From a virus: a DNA stretch of 44,599 nucleotides. The notes below the pieces were generated by a model. It saw only the letters and a program-made list of their open reading frames with translations. It searched no databases and had not been told where the DNA came from. The stretch is taken from positions 1-44,599 of the IMG/VR virus record IMGVR_UViG_3300033149_002731. One strand, 5' to 3'. The translations under genes were made by a program, and so were the position numbers. This document shows, piece after piece, positions 21,871-30,370 of the stretch; the stretch's first letter is position 1; every line of letters starts with the position of its first letter.

Positions 21871-21916
21871 CCTGGGGGTCAAGAGGTCGCTGGTTCAAAT
21901 CCAGTCGCTCCGACCA
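21871..21916 (+). other. attP core: 3' half of tRNA-Pro(GGG)
   Basis: CTGGGGG anticodon loop, the TCAAG half of the anticodon stem, T arm GCTGG-TTCAAAT-CCAGT, acceptor half CGCTCCG and ACCA match the 3' half of a bacterial tRNA-Pro (anticodon GGG). The 5' half is missing, so it is not a gene but a fragment that restores the host tRNA after integration. It lies about 65 bases after the integrase stop. Confidence 0.85.
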
Positions 21917-21928
21917 GCAAAACAAAGG

Positions 21929-21960
21929 AATTACGGGGCTTCGCGGCTCTGTAATTTTTT
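21929..21960 (+). terminator. Terminator of the integrase operon
   Basis: AATTAC with GTAATT, extended by five further pairs (GGGGC with GGCUCU region), small loop, followed by TTTTTT. It ends the plus-strand lysogenic transcript, or was carried along from the host tRNA gene. Confidence 0.75.
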
Positions 21961-21990
21961 GTATATGCTAAGAAAAACGGCAAAACTCGT

Positions 21991-22013
21991 GAAAGTTCTG
22001 CCGAAGTTCTGCC
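21991..22013. repeat. Right arm-type integrase sites of attP
   Basis: Two copies of AAGTTCTGCC (21993-22002 and 22004-22013), 11 bases apart, about 80-100 bases after the core and in the same orientation as the left pair. Confidence 0.65.
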
Positions 22014-22046
22014 ATCCAGTTTGTTCCAGAAAAAGATTGGTATTTT

Positions 22047-22265
22047 TTATTCTTCTTCATCCTTCCCTGGAAAATATTTCAACAATGCCGGTGCTTTTTT
22101 TGCCAACTTTTCATAAAACCTTGCTAAAATTCCCCGGCGGGCATGTTGCAAATTGGTACTATACGTTTTTATTAATATGTCCGGCAGCGTATCAGTTTCG
22201 TCAAAAATTGTGATAATAGTTTCGATTGCGGTGTCAACCTCTTTGTAGCTGTTCCAGATTCTCAT
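22047..22265 (-). CDS. Small protein next to attP
   Basis: A 72-residue helical protein (MRIWNSYKEVDTAIETI...) with an acidic end. GAGGGAGG precedes the ATG. It is the last of three small minus-strand genes between attP and the lysis terminators, probably one transcript. Unknown function. Confidence 0.55.
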   Translation of the reverse strand: MRIWNSYKEVDTAIETIITIFDETDTLPDILIKTYSTNLQHARRGILARFYEKLAKKAPALLKYFPGKDEEE

Positions 22266-22302
22266 CGTTCATCCTCCCTCAATTTTTTTTGAAGCTCTCA
22301 CG

Positions 22303-22338
22303 CTCCCCGAGACCTCCCATGCGGGAGGCTACGGGGAG
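22303..22338. other. Intergenic two-step hairpin
   Basis: CTCCCCG with CGGGGAG (7 bp) outside and CCTCCC with GGGAGG (6 bp, loop ATGC) inside, separated by a 3x3 internal loop. There is no T run on either side. It lies between two small genes and could be an RNA stability element. Confidence 0.45.
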
Positions 22339-22344
22339 GCAAGG

Positions 22345-22572
22345 CTAAAATGCGTCGCTGCTAATCAAGTGATAGGCCAAGTAATCTATCTCGCTTTCCG
22401 GAATAGCGTTTTTGCAAACGCCGATTTCCAAAAGCACAGGTTTTTGGGCTTCCCAACTACCAGAAACATAGCTGACGGTCCTATCTTTGAAAATTATAAC
22501 TGTCCCAGAGCTATATTTTTGACATAGCTCCCGCGCTCTCTCCAACAGCCTTAAGGCAGTTTCTTTTTTCAT
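22345..22572 (-). CDS. Small protein of the attP-side operon
   Basis: A 75-residue protein with an N-terminal helix (ALRLLERARELCQKY) and a beta-rich rest. I prefer the second ATG (22572): AGGAGG ends about 8 bases before it, while the first ATG is only 2 bases away. Function unknown. Confidence 0.55.
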   Translation of the reverse strand: MKKETALRLLERARELCQKYSSGTVIIFKDRTVSYVSGSWEAQKPVLLEIGVCKNAIPESEIDYLAYHLISSDAF

Positions 22573-22587
22573 TTTCATTCCTCCTGA

Positions 22588-22869
22588 CTAAAATCTTGCT
22601 TCGTATTCTTCCAATAACTTACATATAGCTTTTTCTAGCGGGTGATTTTCGGGCAAGCATGCCACAATTTTTATTACTTCGCTCTGCTTGGGAAAACTTT
22701 TTTCCAAGAGAAGCTTGTTGTTTTCCCAGATTTGGACCGGGGCGTGAGTTTGATCTGCATAGCTCATTCCAGTGCAAATTATGTACTCGTTGTTCCCCGC
22801 GCACACCTCTATTTTTTTCTCGATTAAGTCCCATACTCTGAATTTCGGCTTAATGGTGTATTTTTTCAT
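22588..22869 (-). CDS. First gene of the attP-side operon
   Basis: A 93-residue protein of unknown function (MKKYTIKPKFRVWDLIEKK...), mostly beta-strand pattern then a helix. AGGAGG lies before the ATG, and a near-consensus promoter is 40 bases upstream. It lies outside both the lytic and the lysogenic operons, so it may be expressed constitutively from the lysogen. Confidence 0.6.
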   Translation of the reverse strand: MKKYTIKPKFRVWDLIEKKIEVCAGNNEYIICTGMSYADQTHAPVQIWENNKLLLEKSFPKQSEVIKIVACLPENHPLEKAICKLLEEYEARF

Positions 22870-22910
22870 CTTTCTTCCTCCTCGTTTTTGTTCTTTTATC
22901 TTACACTTAC

Positions 22911-22939
22911 ATTATACACCTATACTCCCACCTTGTCAA
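22911..22939 (-). promoter_or_regulatory. Consensus sigma-70 promoter
   Basis: TTGACA (22934-22939) and TATAAT (22911-22916) with a 17-base spacer, a perfect vegetative promoter facing the three small genes 22869-22047. Confidence 0.85.
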
Positions 22940-23173
22940 CCCCTTTTGGAGAAAAAAACTAAAGTTTTTCATCTTTTTTTTATTTTTTTTCTGAAATTAG
23001 CCGTTTTTAACTTCTTATTTTTCTAGTTTCTGGCAACTCACACCATAAGCCAAATTTATACCGTTAGAATGGATTCCGGTATAAAGCAATACAAAGGTCT
23101 TGCCACGAAAGAGAAAGTTTAGCAGGGGAAGAATTTTTAGGGGTGGGAGGGCGAACAGGCGTTTGGTTCGTAG

Positions 23174-23210
23174 AAAAAAGAGAAGGGCGCCACTCGGACG
23201 CCCTTCTCTT
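23174..23210 (-). terminator. Strong intrinsic terminator
   Basis: A 12-bp perfect stem (AAGAGAAGGGCG with CGCCCTTCTCTT), 9-base loop, and a T6 run on the minus strand. It backs up the lysis terminator at 23279-23308. Confidence 0.85.
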
Positions 23211-23246
23211 GCTAAAGCTACTAAACGAAGTGTTAGCTGTAGGTTC
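23174..23246 (-). ncRNA. Candidate small RNA between two terminators
   Basis: TTGCCT (23276-23281) and TATAAT (23253-23258), 17 bases apart, predict a start near 23246. Transcription would end at the strong terminator about 73 bases later. No ORF with a ribosome site lies between. The unit stands alone after the lysis terminator. It could also be just a spare promoter. Confidence 0.4.
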
Positions 23247-23278
23247 AAATTTATTATAACATATTAGTTATAAAAAGG

Positions 23279-23308
23279 CAAAAAAAATATGCCTCCCCGG
23301 AGGGAGGC
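23279..23308 (-). terminator. Terminator after the lysis genes
   Basis: GCCTCCC with GGGAGGC, 3-4 base loop, followed on the minus strand by ATATTTTTTTT, 28 bases after the amidase stop. End of the late operon. Confidence 0.75.
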
Positions 23309-23335
23309 GTAGGAAGGAGGAAAAAGGGGAAGGAA

Positions 23336-24244
23336 TTAACTTAACAGTTTTACTAATTCGCTAATTTGCTTTCCTATATTTTTACATTCATTTATGCGTT
23401 TTTCATATTGGCTTTTTTCTTCTTGAAGCCTTGTAATAATTTTACTATTTTCTTCACAGTTTATTTTGGTTAAAATAATTTCCCGTTTTACGGCAGCGAG
23501 TTCTGCTTCAATCTGGCTAGGTTTTTCCAGGAAGATTATATCTCCCCCGTATTCTGCGTAAATGTAATTCGGGTCTTGTATATGCTGGTTAACCGTCAGG
23601 AGTTCTTCTATATTTACCTCAGTTTTTTTGGCTATTCCGTGAAAGGAATCGCCCGGCTGCACTACATAATATTTGGTTTCGCCAACTTCCCTATAAGTAA
23701 CCTCCAAATATTCACAAGTTGTCTGAACCAAAACTTTGGCAGCAAGTTCTCTTAGTTCTGGAGTTTTCAGCTTAGCCACATCTTCTTTGTTCGTGTGGAA
23801 CCCTGTCTCAAAAAGAATGGACGGCATCTTGGTTTCCCTTAAAACATGAAAATTCCTTTCACGTACTCCCCTGTCGTTCATAGGGATCAACTCTTGACAC
23901 CATTTTAACCCTATTTGAGCAAGGGCAAGGTTGCGCCCAGGATAACAATAAACCCCAAAACCGTTGGGGGTTGTCCACTCTTTACCGTCTCCGTAAGCAT
24001 TGCTGTGTTGAGATATGAACAGATCGGCCTTAGCTTCGTTGGCGAACTTAACTCTCTCTTCAAGGCTAACGGGGAAATCACTAAAATTCTTCGTTTTAAT
24101 GCAGATAATCCCAGGAATCTTTTTAAGCATGGCCTCTGCTCTGTTGCAAACGTCCTGGTTAAATTCCCACTCGTAGTACGAACCGTCAGGAGAGCGGTTT
24201 ACCGATCTAAAATCATGGCCAGGATCAAGGCATACTATTTTCAT
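23336..24244 (-). CDS. N-acetylmuramoyl-L-alanine amidase with LysM, endolysin
   Basis: A 302-residue Amidase_3 endolysin. Zinc ligands H10 (LDPGHD), E25 and H80 (ISQHSN) and catalytic E146 (ILFETGF) are all present. A LysM domain (about 193-236, YYVVQPGDSFHGIAKKTEVN) binds the wall glycan. A C-terminal coiled coil (240-302) is unusual for an endolysin and may mediate oligomerisation. No signal peptide is seen, so it leaves the cell through the holin encoded by the overlapping upstream gene. Confidence 0.92.
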   Translation of the reverse strand: MKIVCLDPGHDFRSVNRSPDGSYYEWEFNQDVCNRAEAMLKKIPGIICIKTKNFSDFPVSLEERVKFANEAKADLFISQHSNAYGDGKEWTTPNGFGVYCYPGRNLALAQIGLKWCQELIPMNDRGVRERNFHVLRETKMPSILFETGFHTNKEDVAKLKTPELRELAAKVLVQTTCEYLEVTYREVGETKYYVVQPGDSFHGIAKKTEVNIEELLTVNQHIQDPNYIYAEYGGDIIFLEKPSQIEAELAAVKREIILTKINCEENSKIITRLQEEKSQYEKRINECKNIGKQISELVKLLS

Positions 24245-24513
24245 TTTTTCGCTCCTTTTAACATTGGCTTAATTGCGTCGTATGCGCCTAACTGAACCAG
24301 GGCCACAACACAACCGATAATAGCCCCGCCGATGCTTACCTCAATCAACGCTAGACCAAGCCCTACTCCGAGGGGGAGCAACACCCAAGGGATTTTCTGG
24401 TTGTTTAAAGTCGTATATTCTTTCAAAAAATACCCTACTGCCCAGGTTGCCAAGAATAATAATACCCAGGGATCGCCCAACGCCTTTTCCAACACTTCAA
24501 CTATTTCTAACAC
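24241..24513 (-). CDS. Holin
   Basis: A 90-residue membrane protein with at least two hydrophobic segments (VLLFLATWAVGYFL and VLLPLGVGLGLALIEVSIGGAIIGCVVALV) and a short basic C-terminus (KGAKK), as in Gram-positive phage holins. It overlaps the amidase by 4 bases. The start is GTG with AAGGAGATG upstream. It times lysis by opening the membrane for the amidase. Confidence 0.85.
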   Translation of the reverse strand: MLEIVEVLEKALGDPWVLLFLATWAVGYFLKEYTTLNNQKIPWVLLPLGVGLGLALIEVSIGGAIIGCVVALVQLGAYDAIKPMLKGAKK

Positions 24514-24542
24514 AAAATCATCTCCTTAAAATAATTTACCGC

Positions 24543-24860
24543 CTATAGCGGTTTAACTCCAAAAACCTTATACCACATCAAGGCGAGGCTTACTATAGCA
24601 ATAATCCAGCCTCCCCACTCACGAATAGAGCGGCCTATGTTACCCTTTACCTTTGCCTCTTGTTCCGCATCGTTTACCTTTTTTTCTATAATGTCAACTT
24701 TAACTTCGACGCCATTTAAAGCTGCATGCAGATTGTTGTATTTTTTTACTGCCACCCTTGTTATTTCTAAATCTGATTTAAGGTCTTTCAAAGCATCTCT
24801 AAGGTCTGTTATTTTTTCGTGGAGTTCCTTGTTGCTGTACCATTGCTCTTTTTCAACCAA
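24543..24860 (-). CDS. XhlA-like lysis-associated membrane protein
   Basis: A 105-residue protein: a long charged coiled coil (about residues 10-75) and one C-terminal membrane segment (GGWIIAIVSLALMWYKVF), the architecture of XhlA/haemolysin-type partners of phage holins. The start is TTG after AGGAGGCAG. Next to the holin and amidase. Confidence 0.75.
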   Translation of the reverse strand: MVEKEQWYSNKELHEKITDLRDALKDLKSDLEITRVAVKKYNNLHAALNGVEVKVDIIEKKVNDAEQEAKVKGNIGRSIREWGGWIIAIVSLALMWYKVFGVKPL

Positions 24861-24902
24861 TTAAACTGCCTCCTGTAATTAAATTAAATCCGTTCCATTT
24901 TT

Positions 24903-25067
24903 TTATTTTTTCTTTTCTTTAACCGTTTCCGGTTTGGCCTTTTCTTTGAGTTCATTATTTTCTTTTCTGAGCGATTCGTTCTCCGTTTCCAAGACTGCGA
25001 TCCTCGCTGCCTGCTGGCCTACCTGACCAGCCATTTTCTTCATAACTTCATTAATGTCGATATTCAT
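24903..25067 (-). CDS. Small coiled-coil protein before the lysis genes
   Basis: A 54-residue protein, helical with heptads (ARIAVLETENESLRKENNELKEK). The ATG at 25067 follows GGGAGG; the longer frame runs antisense-like through the upstream membrane gene. Function unknown. Confidence 0.6.
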   Translation of the reverse strand: MNIDINEVMKKMAGQVGQQAARIAVLETENESLRKENNELKEKAKPETVKEKKK

Positions 25068-25182
25068 TTTTCTTCCTCCCTTTAAAATATTTGGTAATGA
25101 AATAAATGTTCGCCACAAACCAAACGAACAGTAGCAACCCAATGTAATACATGAATGGAACGTGCATGTAGCACAAGATCAT
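25051..25182 (-). CDS. 43-residue membrane protein
   Basis: One membrane segment (YYIGLLLFVWFVANIYFI) followed by a basic end (KYFKGRKK). AGGGAGG lies 6 bases before the ATG. The end overlaps the next gene by 17 bases. Its place just before the XhlA-like and holin genes suggests a lysis accessory or antiholin-like role. Confidence 0.55.
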   Translation of the reverse strand: MILCYMHVPFMYYIGLLLFVWFVANIYFITKYFKGRKKNEYRH

Positions 25183-25194
25183 GGTTTTGCCTCC

Positions 25195-27669
25195 CTACCA
25201 AGAATTTAATGCCGTCCTTTTCCAAGTGTTAGTTGCAACGCATCTATACATATAGTTCACATCGAAACATACGTCTCCCTCATTTCCTGGTGCCGAGGCC
25301 GAGGCCGGAGTTTCGGACGATCTTAATCGAAAGGTAGAACCACTCATATCAAACTTTCCCCACTTATCTATCCTAGCTCGTTCCGTGCCTGTGGTCGTTG
25401 TATCGCCTGTAGAGACGGTGTAAAAAATAATTTCAGTTGCTGCATTCCCCTGGCTTGTCCCTCCACCAATCTTGACAAAGTTGTCTGTCCCGTCTGAATC
25501 GCCCACAATAAGCGAAAAAGGCTCTTCCGCGTTAGTATAATGAGGCATGCCAATGCGAACAAATTTGCGGGTGTTGTTTGTCAAGGTATCGGCATCCACA
25601 TCTGCCCCTGCCCATATTGCAAACCCTGAGCCATCTTGGATGGAGACCTTGCCCACTGGCGCTGAAGTTCCAATCCCCACTTTGCCTCCTGCGCTGCCGT
25701 CAATTCGCATTGCCTCGCCGAAAGTTGATCCGCCAGCAACGCCGCGAGCAGAGAAAATAATATCAGAAATTGCCCCGGCAGTAGTGCGCTCAAATTTGAT
25801 CTGCGCGCTAGGAGTTGCGGCGGCATAAGCATCCGTAGACCCCCAAAAATTTATCGCGCTGTAGGTTGTCCCATCGTTGTTCGCGGAATAGTCGTGTAGA
25901 AGAAGTGCTGGCCCTCCAACTTTGCGGATGTGCAGTTCTTCTTCGGGGGAAGATTCCCCGATGCCGATGCTCCCGGCGGTTAGATTCCCCGTAACAGATG
26001 CATCGCCAGAAAGATAAAAATCTTTCCATTTACGGGTGGAACTGCCAAGGTCAACTGAATCGTTTGTATCAGGAATAAGGTCACTGCCTAATCGAACACT
26101 ATATGCCCCCGCGTGTATCTTTATATCTCTTTCTTGCGAATATAATTCAAAATTAGTATCCACATATCCTAGCCAAGCACGCTCAGTTACGACCCTATCT
26201 GCTTCACGAATAAAAATCCATTCCGACATATCAGGCTCATGGCTTACCATCCATCCATAGGCAGGATCGGTTTCGTAAATAACAGCCAAAGGCGTGATCT
26301 GAACCCTAGATGTAGCAGAAATTGTTAAGTCAGTATAAACATCTCTTGTTGTCGCCTCAATCGTAGCTCCTTTTATGCTGTTTTTCCAAAATTCTTGTCC
26401 GGTTGAAATCTGCCGAATACGTAAATCGTTATCGCTGTCATAAAAATCAATAAACGGCCCCGAATCATCGCCCATTTCCAGCCTTGCCGCGCCTTCTGTT
26501 CCGGCCATAAGTTCGGTGAACGTGCCCGCCATAGAAACAACGTTAGTTGCGGTCAACTCTCCAGCCTGGGTAACTCTGAAAGGAGCAGAAGCTGCTGTTG
26601 CGTGCCCCGCCCAAAACCTGATGTCGCCGCCGTCTGTTCCCACGCCGGAAATTCCTGCCAAGTCATTGCCAGTTCCGACTTTGAGTTCGCCTGAGAACCG
26701 GCCGTCAGTTCCGGCGATGGTAGGAGAGTATATCGTTTTTTCGCTTATGAATGTCCCACCCGGGTATATCCCTTCGGGAATCAGATCGGTATAGTCTACC
26801 GCGTGTTTCAAAGTTTTAACCGTGCTCCCTGCGAGCTTGGAGAAGTAGTCAATGTAATTTTCCGATCTCTGCGTGGAAAAATCTGTGTCGTCTTTCTTTG
26901 TGGCAGAGATGAGTGAACGTAAATTTCTCGCGCCCAGATCAACGATCGAAACTTCTTCGATCAGAAAATATGTGTCAGAGGATATGCCGAACGTGGGTAA
27001 ATTCGCCTTTAATTTCGTCCCCGGCCGCCAGTCAGTCTCATCTGAACTAAAACTCAGGTGAACAGGCACCCTGCCGTATTTTTTCAGAAGATTGTCCGCT
27101 GCTGTTTGTGCGTCTGCCTCTGTGATAATGCTGCTATCAGAGTACACGTTTTCGTGTATGCCTGATCCGCCCTCGATTGCCTGGCGTGCGGTTATCTCTG
27201 CGGCATCTTCCTTCGTGTAGACCAACATAGAGCCGTCGGCCATCACCCCGCCCCGGATCGTCTGTTTGTTCCGGTACAATTCGAGGCTTTCTTCGGTCTT
27301 TATGTTCGCAAATTCTCCGTCCTCCGTGAGATCGCGCGGGGCAGGACGGATCGTGGTGTCATCGAACCAAGCAGAAAACAAAGAGTTCATCTCATCTGCG
27401 TCTAAGTGATCTAGGTTGTGCGCTGTCATATCAATTACTAAAACTTCCTGCACTTCCATTACTTTCCCATTTGCTGTAGCACTATCAGCATATCCCTGAT
27501 ATACTTTTACAGAATTTGCAGATTCATCAGGTGTGTGTACACCGTACAGTGTGTACCATTCATTCTCTGATGGGTTCTCTTGCTCTACGACCACATTTGT
27601 TGCAAAAGTCTGCATTGTGATTCTCAGAGACAAAGCAACTGCATTGGTAACCCTCGCTTTCGCTCTCAA
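25195..27669 (-). CDS. Tail hub/fibre protein, C-terminal part (frame-shifted from its N-terminus)
   Basis: An 824-residue frame. It starts at a TTG without ribosome site, and its upstream sequence belongs to the gene ending at 27698; together they form one tail protein of about 1,050 residues. Residues 1-75 are a carbohydrate-binding-like module shared with the gene at 34864-35511. Then come tail-hub strands (ADNLLKKYGRVPVHLSFSS, WRPGTKLKANL), a long beta-rich fibre with tail-fibre repeats (VGIGTSAPVGKVSIQ, IGIGESSPEEELHIRKVGG) and a compact C-terminal tip. It probably binds the host receptor. Without frameshifting or reinitiation it would not be translated. Confidence 0.7.
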   Translation of the reverse strand: MRAKARVTNAVALSLRITMQTFATNVVVEQENPSENEWYTLYGVHTPDESANSVKVYQGYADSATANGKVMEVQEVLVIDMTAHNLDHLDADEMNSLFSAWFDDTTIRPAPRDLTEDGEFANIKTEESLELYRNKQTIRGGVMADGSMLVYTKEDAAEITARQAIEGGSGIHENVYSDSSIITEADAQTAADNLLKKYGRVPVHLSFSSDETDWRPGTKLKANLPTFGISSDTYFLIEEVSIVDLGARNLRSLISATKKDDTDFSTQRSENYIDYFSKLAGSTVKTLKHAVDYTDLIPEGIYPGGTFISEKTIYSPTIAGTDGRFSGELKVGTGNDLAGISGVGTDGGDIRFWAGHATAASAPFRVTQAGELTATNVVSMAGTFTELMAGTEGAARLEMGDDSGPFIDFYDSDNDLRIRQISTGQEFWKNSIKGATIEATTRDVYTDLTISATSRVQITPLAVIYETDPAYGWMVSHEPDMSEWIFIREADRVVTERAWLGYVDTNFELYSQERDIKIHAGAYSVRLGSDLIPDTNDSVDLGSSTRKWKDFYLSGDASVTGNLTAGSIGIGESSPEEELHIRKVGGPALLLHDYSANNDGTTYSAINFWGSTDAYAAATPSAQIKFERTTAGAISDIIFSARGVAGGSTFGEAMRIDGSAGGKVGIGTSAPVGKVSIQDGSGFAIWAGADVDADTLTNNTRKFVRIGMPHYTNAEEPFSLIVGDSDGTDNFVKIGGGTSQGNAATEIIFYTVSTGDTTTTGTERARIDKWGKFDMSGSTFRLRSSETPASASAPGNEGDVCFDVNYMYRCVATNTWKRTALNSW

Positions 27670-27808
27670 AAAATATTTGTGCGTGCTGTCTAGCGATTTA
27701 CTTTGGTAAAGTATCGCTTAAGATATTGTTTTCAGCTGACAAGGTAGAGGCGATTCCACCCCAACCTGTAGTGCCGTCCGAAAAGTCGCCGTTGGAGATC
27801 ATGTTTGT
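27439..27808 (-). repeat. Duplicated module, copy A, with 29-base deletion
   Basis: Close to identical to 35056-35455, differing at scattered positions. At 27708-27710 the 30 bases of copy B are replaced by a single A in the plus strand, giving AAA. An exact 30-base deletion would leave AA and keep the frame. Confidence 0.85.
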
Positions 27809-28348
27809 CACAGAATCGTCTTGCACGAACATCAGTTCTTTGTCGTTGTCAATGTACCACTTAAAACCGGAAATATCTGCTAATTCATCCAGCACCATTT
27901 TTATGGATTTTCCCTCTGCGCTGTATGAATCTAGCGTTGTCCCATCATTAATCGTTCCAGCGGTTATGCCGTCACTTGTAAGATATTGCGTGATCATATC
28001 GTTTGCGATATACCCACAAGTTTTGGACGAATATGAAAGATTTGCCACTCTACGGGCGGGAATAACCGAATACCCGGAGGCCATGACCTCTACATATATT
28101 GTTGTCGTGTCGCCTGTCCCTGTCCCCGGCCGTTCTTGGGGAGCGTTGGTTATGATCCCGCCGAACACGGTTTCGTCTCCGTCTACGACTTGAACGTCCA
28201 TACCAACGCGGGGAAGGAAACTCCCGGCGGTGGTCTTGACCGTGAACGAGCATGAATTACGCTCATCCGCGCGGGGTGAAACTTTTAAGGTCTTAGCTAA
28301 GACTATAGATGTTTTGTCTACAGAATCTATGTTAATTACATAACTCAT
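27698..28348 (-). CDS. Tail hub/distal tail protein, N-terminal part
   Basis: A 216-residue frame, the natural start of the tail gene after the tape measure: the ATG overlaps the tape-measure stop. The fold pattern (VINIDSVDKTSIV ... FTVKTTAGSFLPRVGMDVQVVDG ... VFGGIITNA) resembles the phage tail hub (gp27/Tal-like) proteins. It stops just after the start of the duplicated module, at SDTLPK, because of the frame change at 27708-27710. Alone it would be a truncated hub. Confidence 0.7.
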   Translation of the reverse strand: MSYVINIDSVDKTSIVLAKTLKVSPRADERNSCSFTVKTTAGSFLPRVGMDVQVVDGDETVFGGIITNAPQERPGTGTGDTTTIYVEVMASGYSVIPARRVANLSYSSKTCGYIANDMITQYLTSDGITAGTINDGTTLDSYSAEGKSIKMVLDELADISGFKWYIDNDKELMFVQDDSVTNMISNGDFSDGTTGWGGIASTLSAENNILSDTLPK

Positions 28349-30348
28349 TACGGCGTCACCCCTGCCAGTTGCAATTTCTTGATCATGTAGTTTGCGTAAT
28401 AATCAGCGTCTTTCTCGCTTGAGATATTTCCATTTATGTTAATAGTTATTTTTGTTCCTGCTTTACTCAACGGGGTTACCTGTGCGCCTCTAGGGAGGTT
28501 CAGAATTTCAGGCCCACGCTCGCCAACCATAGCCATACCCGAAGAAAAAATGTTACCGCCGGTGGCGAGCTTAGGATATCTATTTTCTTTGCTGCCAACC
28601 GGAAGAGGAGTCTCGCCAAGAGTTGGCAGGGTTAATTTGGAAATTGGCTTAATATTTATTCCAGGAATTTCATTCAATGCTCCGGTCATCCAATTTATAG
28701 CTTCAATTATTTGGTTAACAGTCCATTTAATACCATAAAGAATATCATCCCAAATGCCAAGAATCTGAGTTTTAAATTTTTCCCAATCTTGCGCTCTATA
28801 CAATTTGTGGACATCCCACATCTGGCTAATAATGCCCCATTCTTTTTCTAACCAAATTGCCAAACCTATAAGCGCAACCATAAGAACTCCTACGGAACCA
28901 GTAGACAGCCCTAACATAATTCCTAATTCTTCCAACATAACTATCACAAATCCAATAACTTTCGCCCCGCCTAGCATCATAAATAAATTGATCAGAGAAG
29001 TTACAGCAAATGCCAATTGCCCTGCCGCCCAAAGCGTTGGGCCTATGGCTGCAACCCATAGCCCCATCTGAATTATGTTTTGCTGCTCTTCTGTGGACAA
29101 ATTAGCGAAGCTGTTTGCAAGTTCTTCAACTTTCGTTATAAATTTTTCCAAAACAGGGAAAACCGAACTTTCAATAATTGAGGGAGCTAAAGTAGAATAA
29201 TCTCGCTGCTCTTTCGAGCCTACCGGCATAAAGTTTGTATTTGAAACAACTCTAGGCCCTGCGAACAATTCTCCCAACCCTATTGCAACATCAATAAGTC
29301 TGGACTTCATTAGCCCTAATTTATCCCAGAAATTTTGGAGTTGTTTGTTAGCTACTTTTTCAGTCGTGCCTCCTGCTTTTCTAAGCTCTCTTTCGTACTC
29401 ACGGATTGCGTCTGAAGTACTCAGCAACGTCATAAGATTGGAAACGCTCCTGTCCTGGAAACCCATTGTCATCAACGTTGCTCTGACCTGTTCATCGGAC
29501 ATTCCGCTTAATGCACCCTCAAGGTCGCCAACCACATCAGCTATATTCCTCATATTTCCATCTGTGTCGTAAACTTCAACCCCGAAACGTTTAAACTGAT
29601 CTCTGTTTTTGATTGAGGCGCGTTGTAAGTCCCGCAAAACAATATTCAGGGCATCTCCCGCTGCTGCACCTTTAAGCCCCTGATCAGCAAAGGCAGCCAG
29701 AACAGCAACGCCTTCCTCAACATCTTTATCGAGAATCCTCAACGCTGCCCCTGCTTTCGTGGTCAAAGATTCGGAAAACTGCTCAACCGTGGCATTTGAC
29801 AAAGTGTTGGCTTTAACCAAGACATCAGATACCCTTACCATATTTTTCATATTTTTTACAACATCATCCCGAATTGTCAGACCCAAAGCTGATTGTGCAT
29901 CGGTCAAAAGGTCGGTAGCCCTTGCCATATCGAAGTTGCCAGCCTGGGCAAATGCTGCCATTTTTGGCAACGCTTCTATAGACTGCGCCGCATCAAGGCC
30001 GGCAGAGGCGAGGTAATAATAGCTCTCAGCAGTTTCAATTGCGCTGAATCGAGTGGTTTTCGCCACCTCGCGGGCAGTTTTCTCCATTTTAGTTCTCATT
30101 TCATTGGACAGGTCGCCCATGATCGCAGTTGACCCAACCATAGCTTTTTCAAAATCGGCGTATGATTTTACTGTCGCTGCACCAAGTGCAAGGGCAGGCA
30201 GGGTAATGGCTTTGGTAAGGGTTGCGCCTGCCGAAGTCGCAACCCTGCCAAATTTTTTAAGTGCTTTTTCCTGTTTTTTTAACGCCTTTTCAAATGCGCT
30301 TGTCTTGGCGCCTATGACCACCATTAGCGAGGCCAAAGTTTTTGCCAT
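28348..30348 (-). CDS. Tape measure protein, TP901 family
   Basis: A 666-residue tape measure. The N-terminal coiled region (FEKALKKQEKALKKFGRV) leads to the TP901 core (STAIMGDLSNEMRTKMEKTAREVAKTT, FQDRSVSNLMTLL). Hydrophobic membrane-like segments lie in the middle (about 430-500) and the family's C-terminal box GMAMVGERGPEILNLPRGA is near the end. It fixes tail length and enters the host envelope. At 666 residues it predicts a fairly short tail, near 100 nm by the usual 1.5 angstrom per residue rule. Confidence 0.93.
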   Translation of the reverse strand: MAKTLASLMVVIGAKTSAFEKALKKQEKALKKFGRVATSAGATLTKAITLPALALGAATVKSYADFEKAMVGSTAIMGDLSNEMRTKMEKTAREVAKTTRFSAIETAESYYYLASAGLDAAQSIEALPKMAAFAQAGNFDMARATDLLTDAQSALGLTIRDDVVKNMKNMVRVSDVLVKANTLSNATVEQFSESLTTKAGAALRILDKDVEEGVAVLAAFADQGLKGAAAGDALNIVLRDLQRASIKNRDQFKRFGVEVYDTDGNMRNIADVVGDLEGALSGMSDEQVRATLMTMGFQDRSVSNLMTLLSTSDAIREYERELRKAGGTTEKVANKQLQNFWDKLGLMKSRLIDVAIGLGELFAGPRVVSNTNFMPVGSKEQRDYSTLAPSIIESSVFPVLEKFITKVEELANSFANLSTEEQQNIIQMGLWVAAIGPTLWAAGQLAFAVTSLINLFMMLGGAKVIGFVIVMLEELGIMLGLSTGSVGVLMVALIGLAIWLEKEWGIISQMWDVHKLYRAQDWEKFKTQILGIWDDILYGIKWTVNQIIEAINWMTGALNEIPGINIKPISKLTLPTLGETPLPVGSKENRYPKLATGGNIFSSGMAMVGERGPEILNLPRGAQVTPLSKAGTKITININGNISSEKDADYYANYMIKKLQLAGVTP

Positions 30349-30370
30349 TAAATCACCCCACTCAATTTAA

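Noticed and set aside
22303-22338. Two-step hairpin as a terminator
   Set aside because: No T run follows on either strand.
23015-23248. 77-codon minus-strand frame
   Set aside because: It runs through a strong terminator, has no ribosome site and a composition unlike its neighbours.
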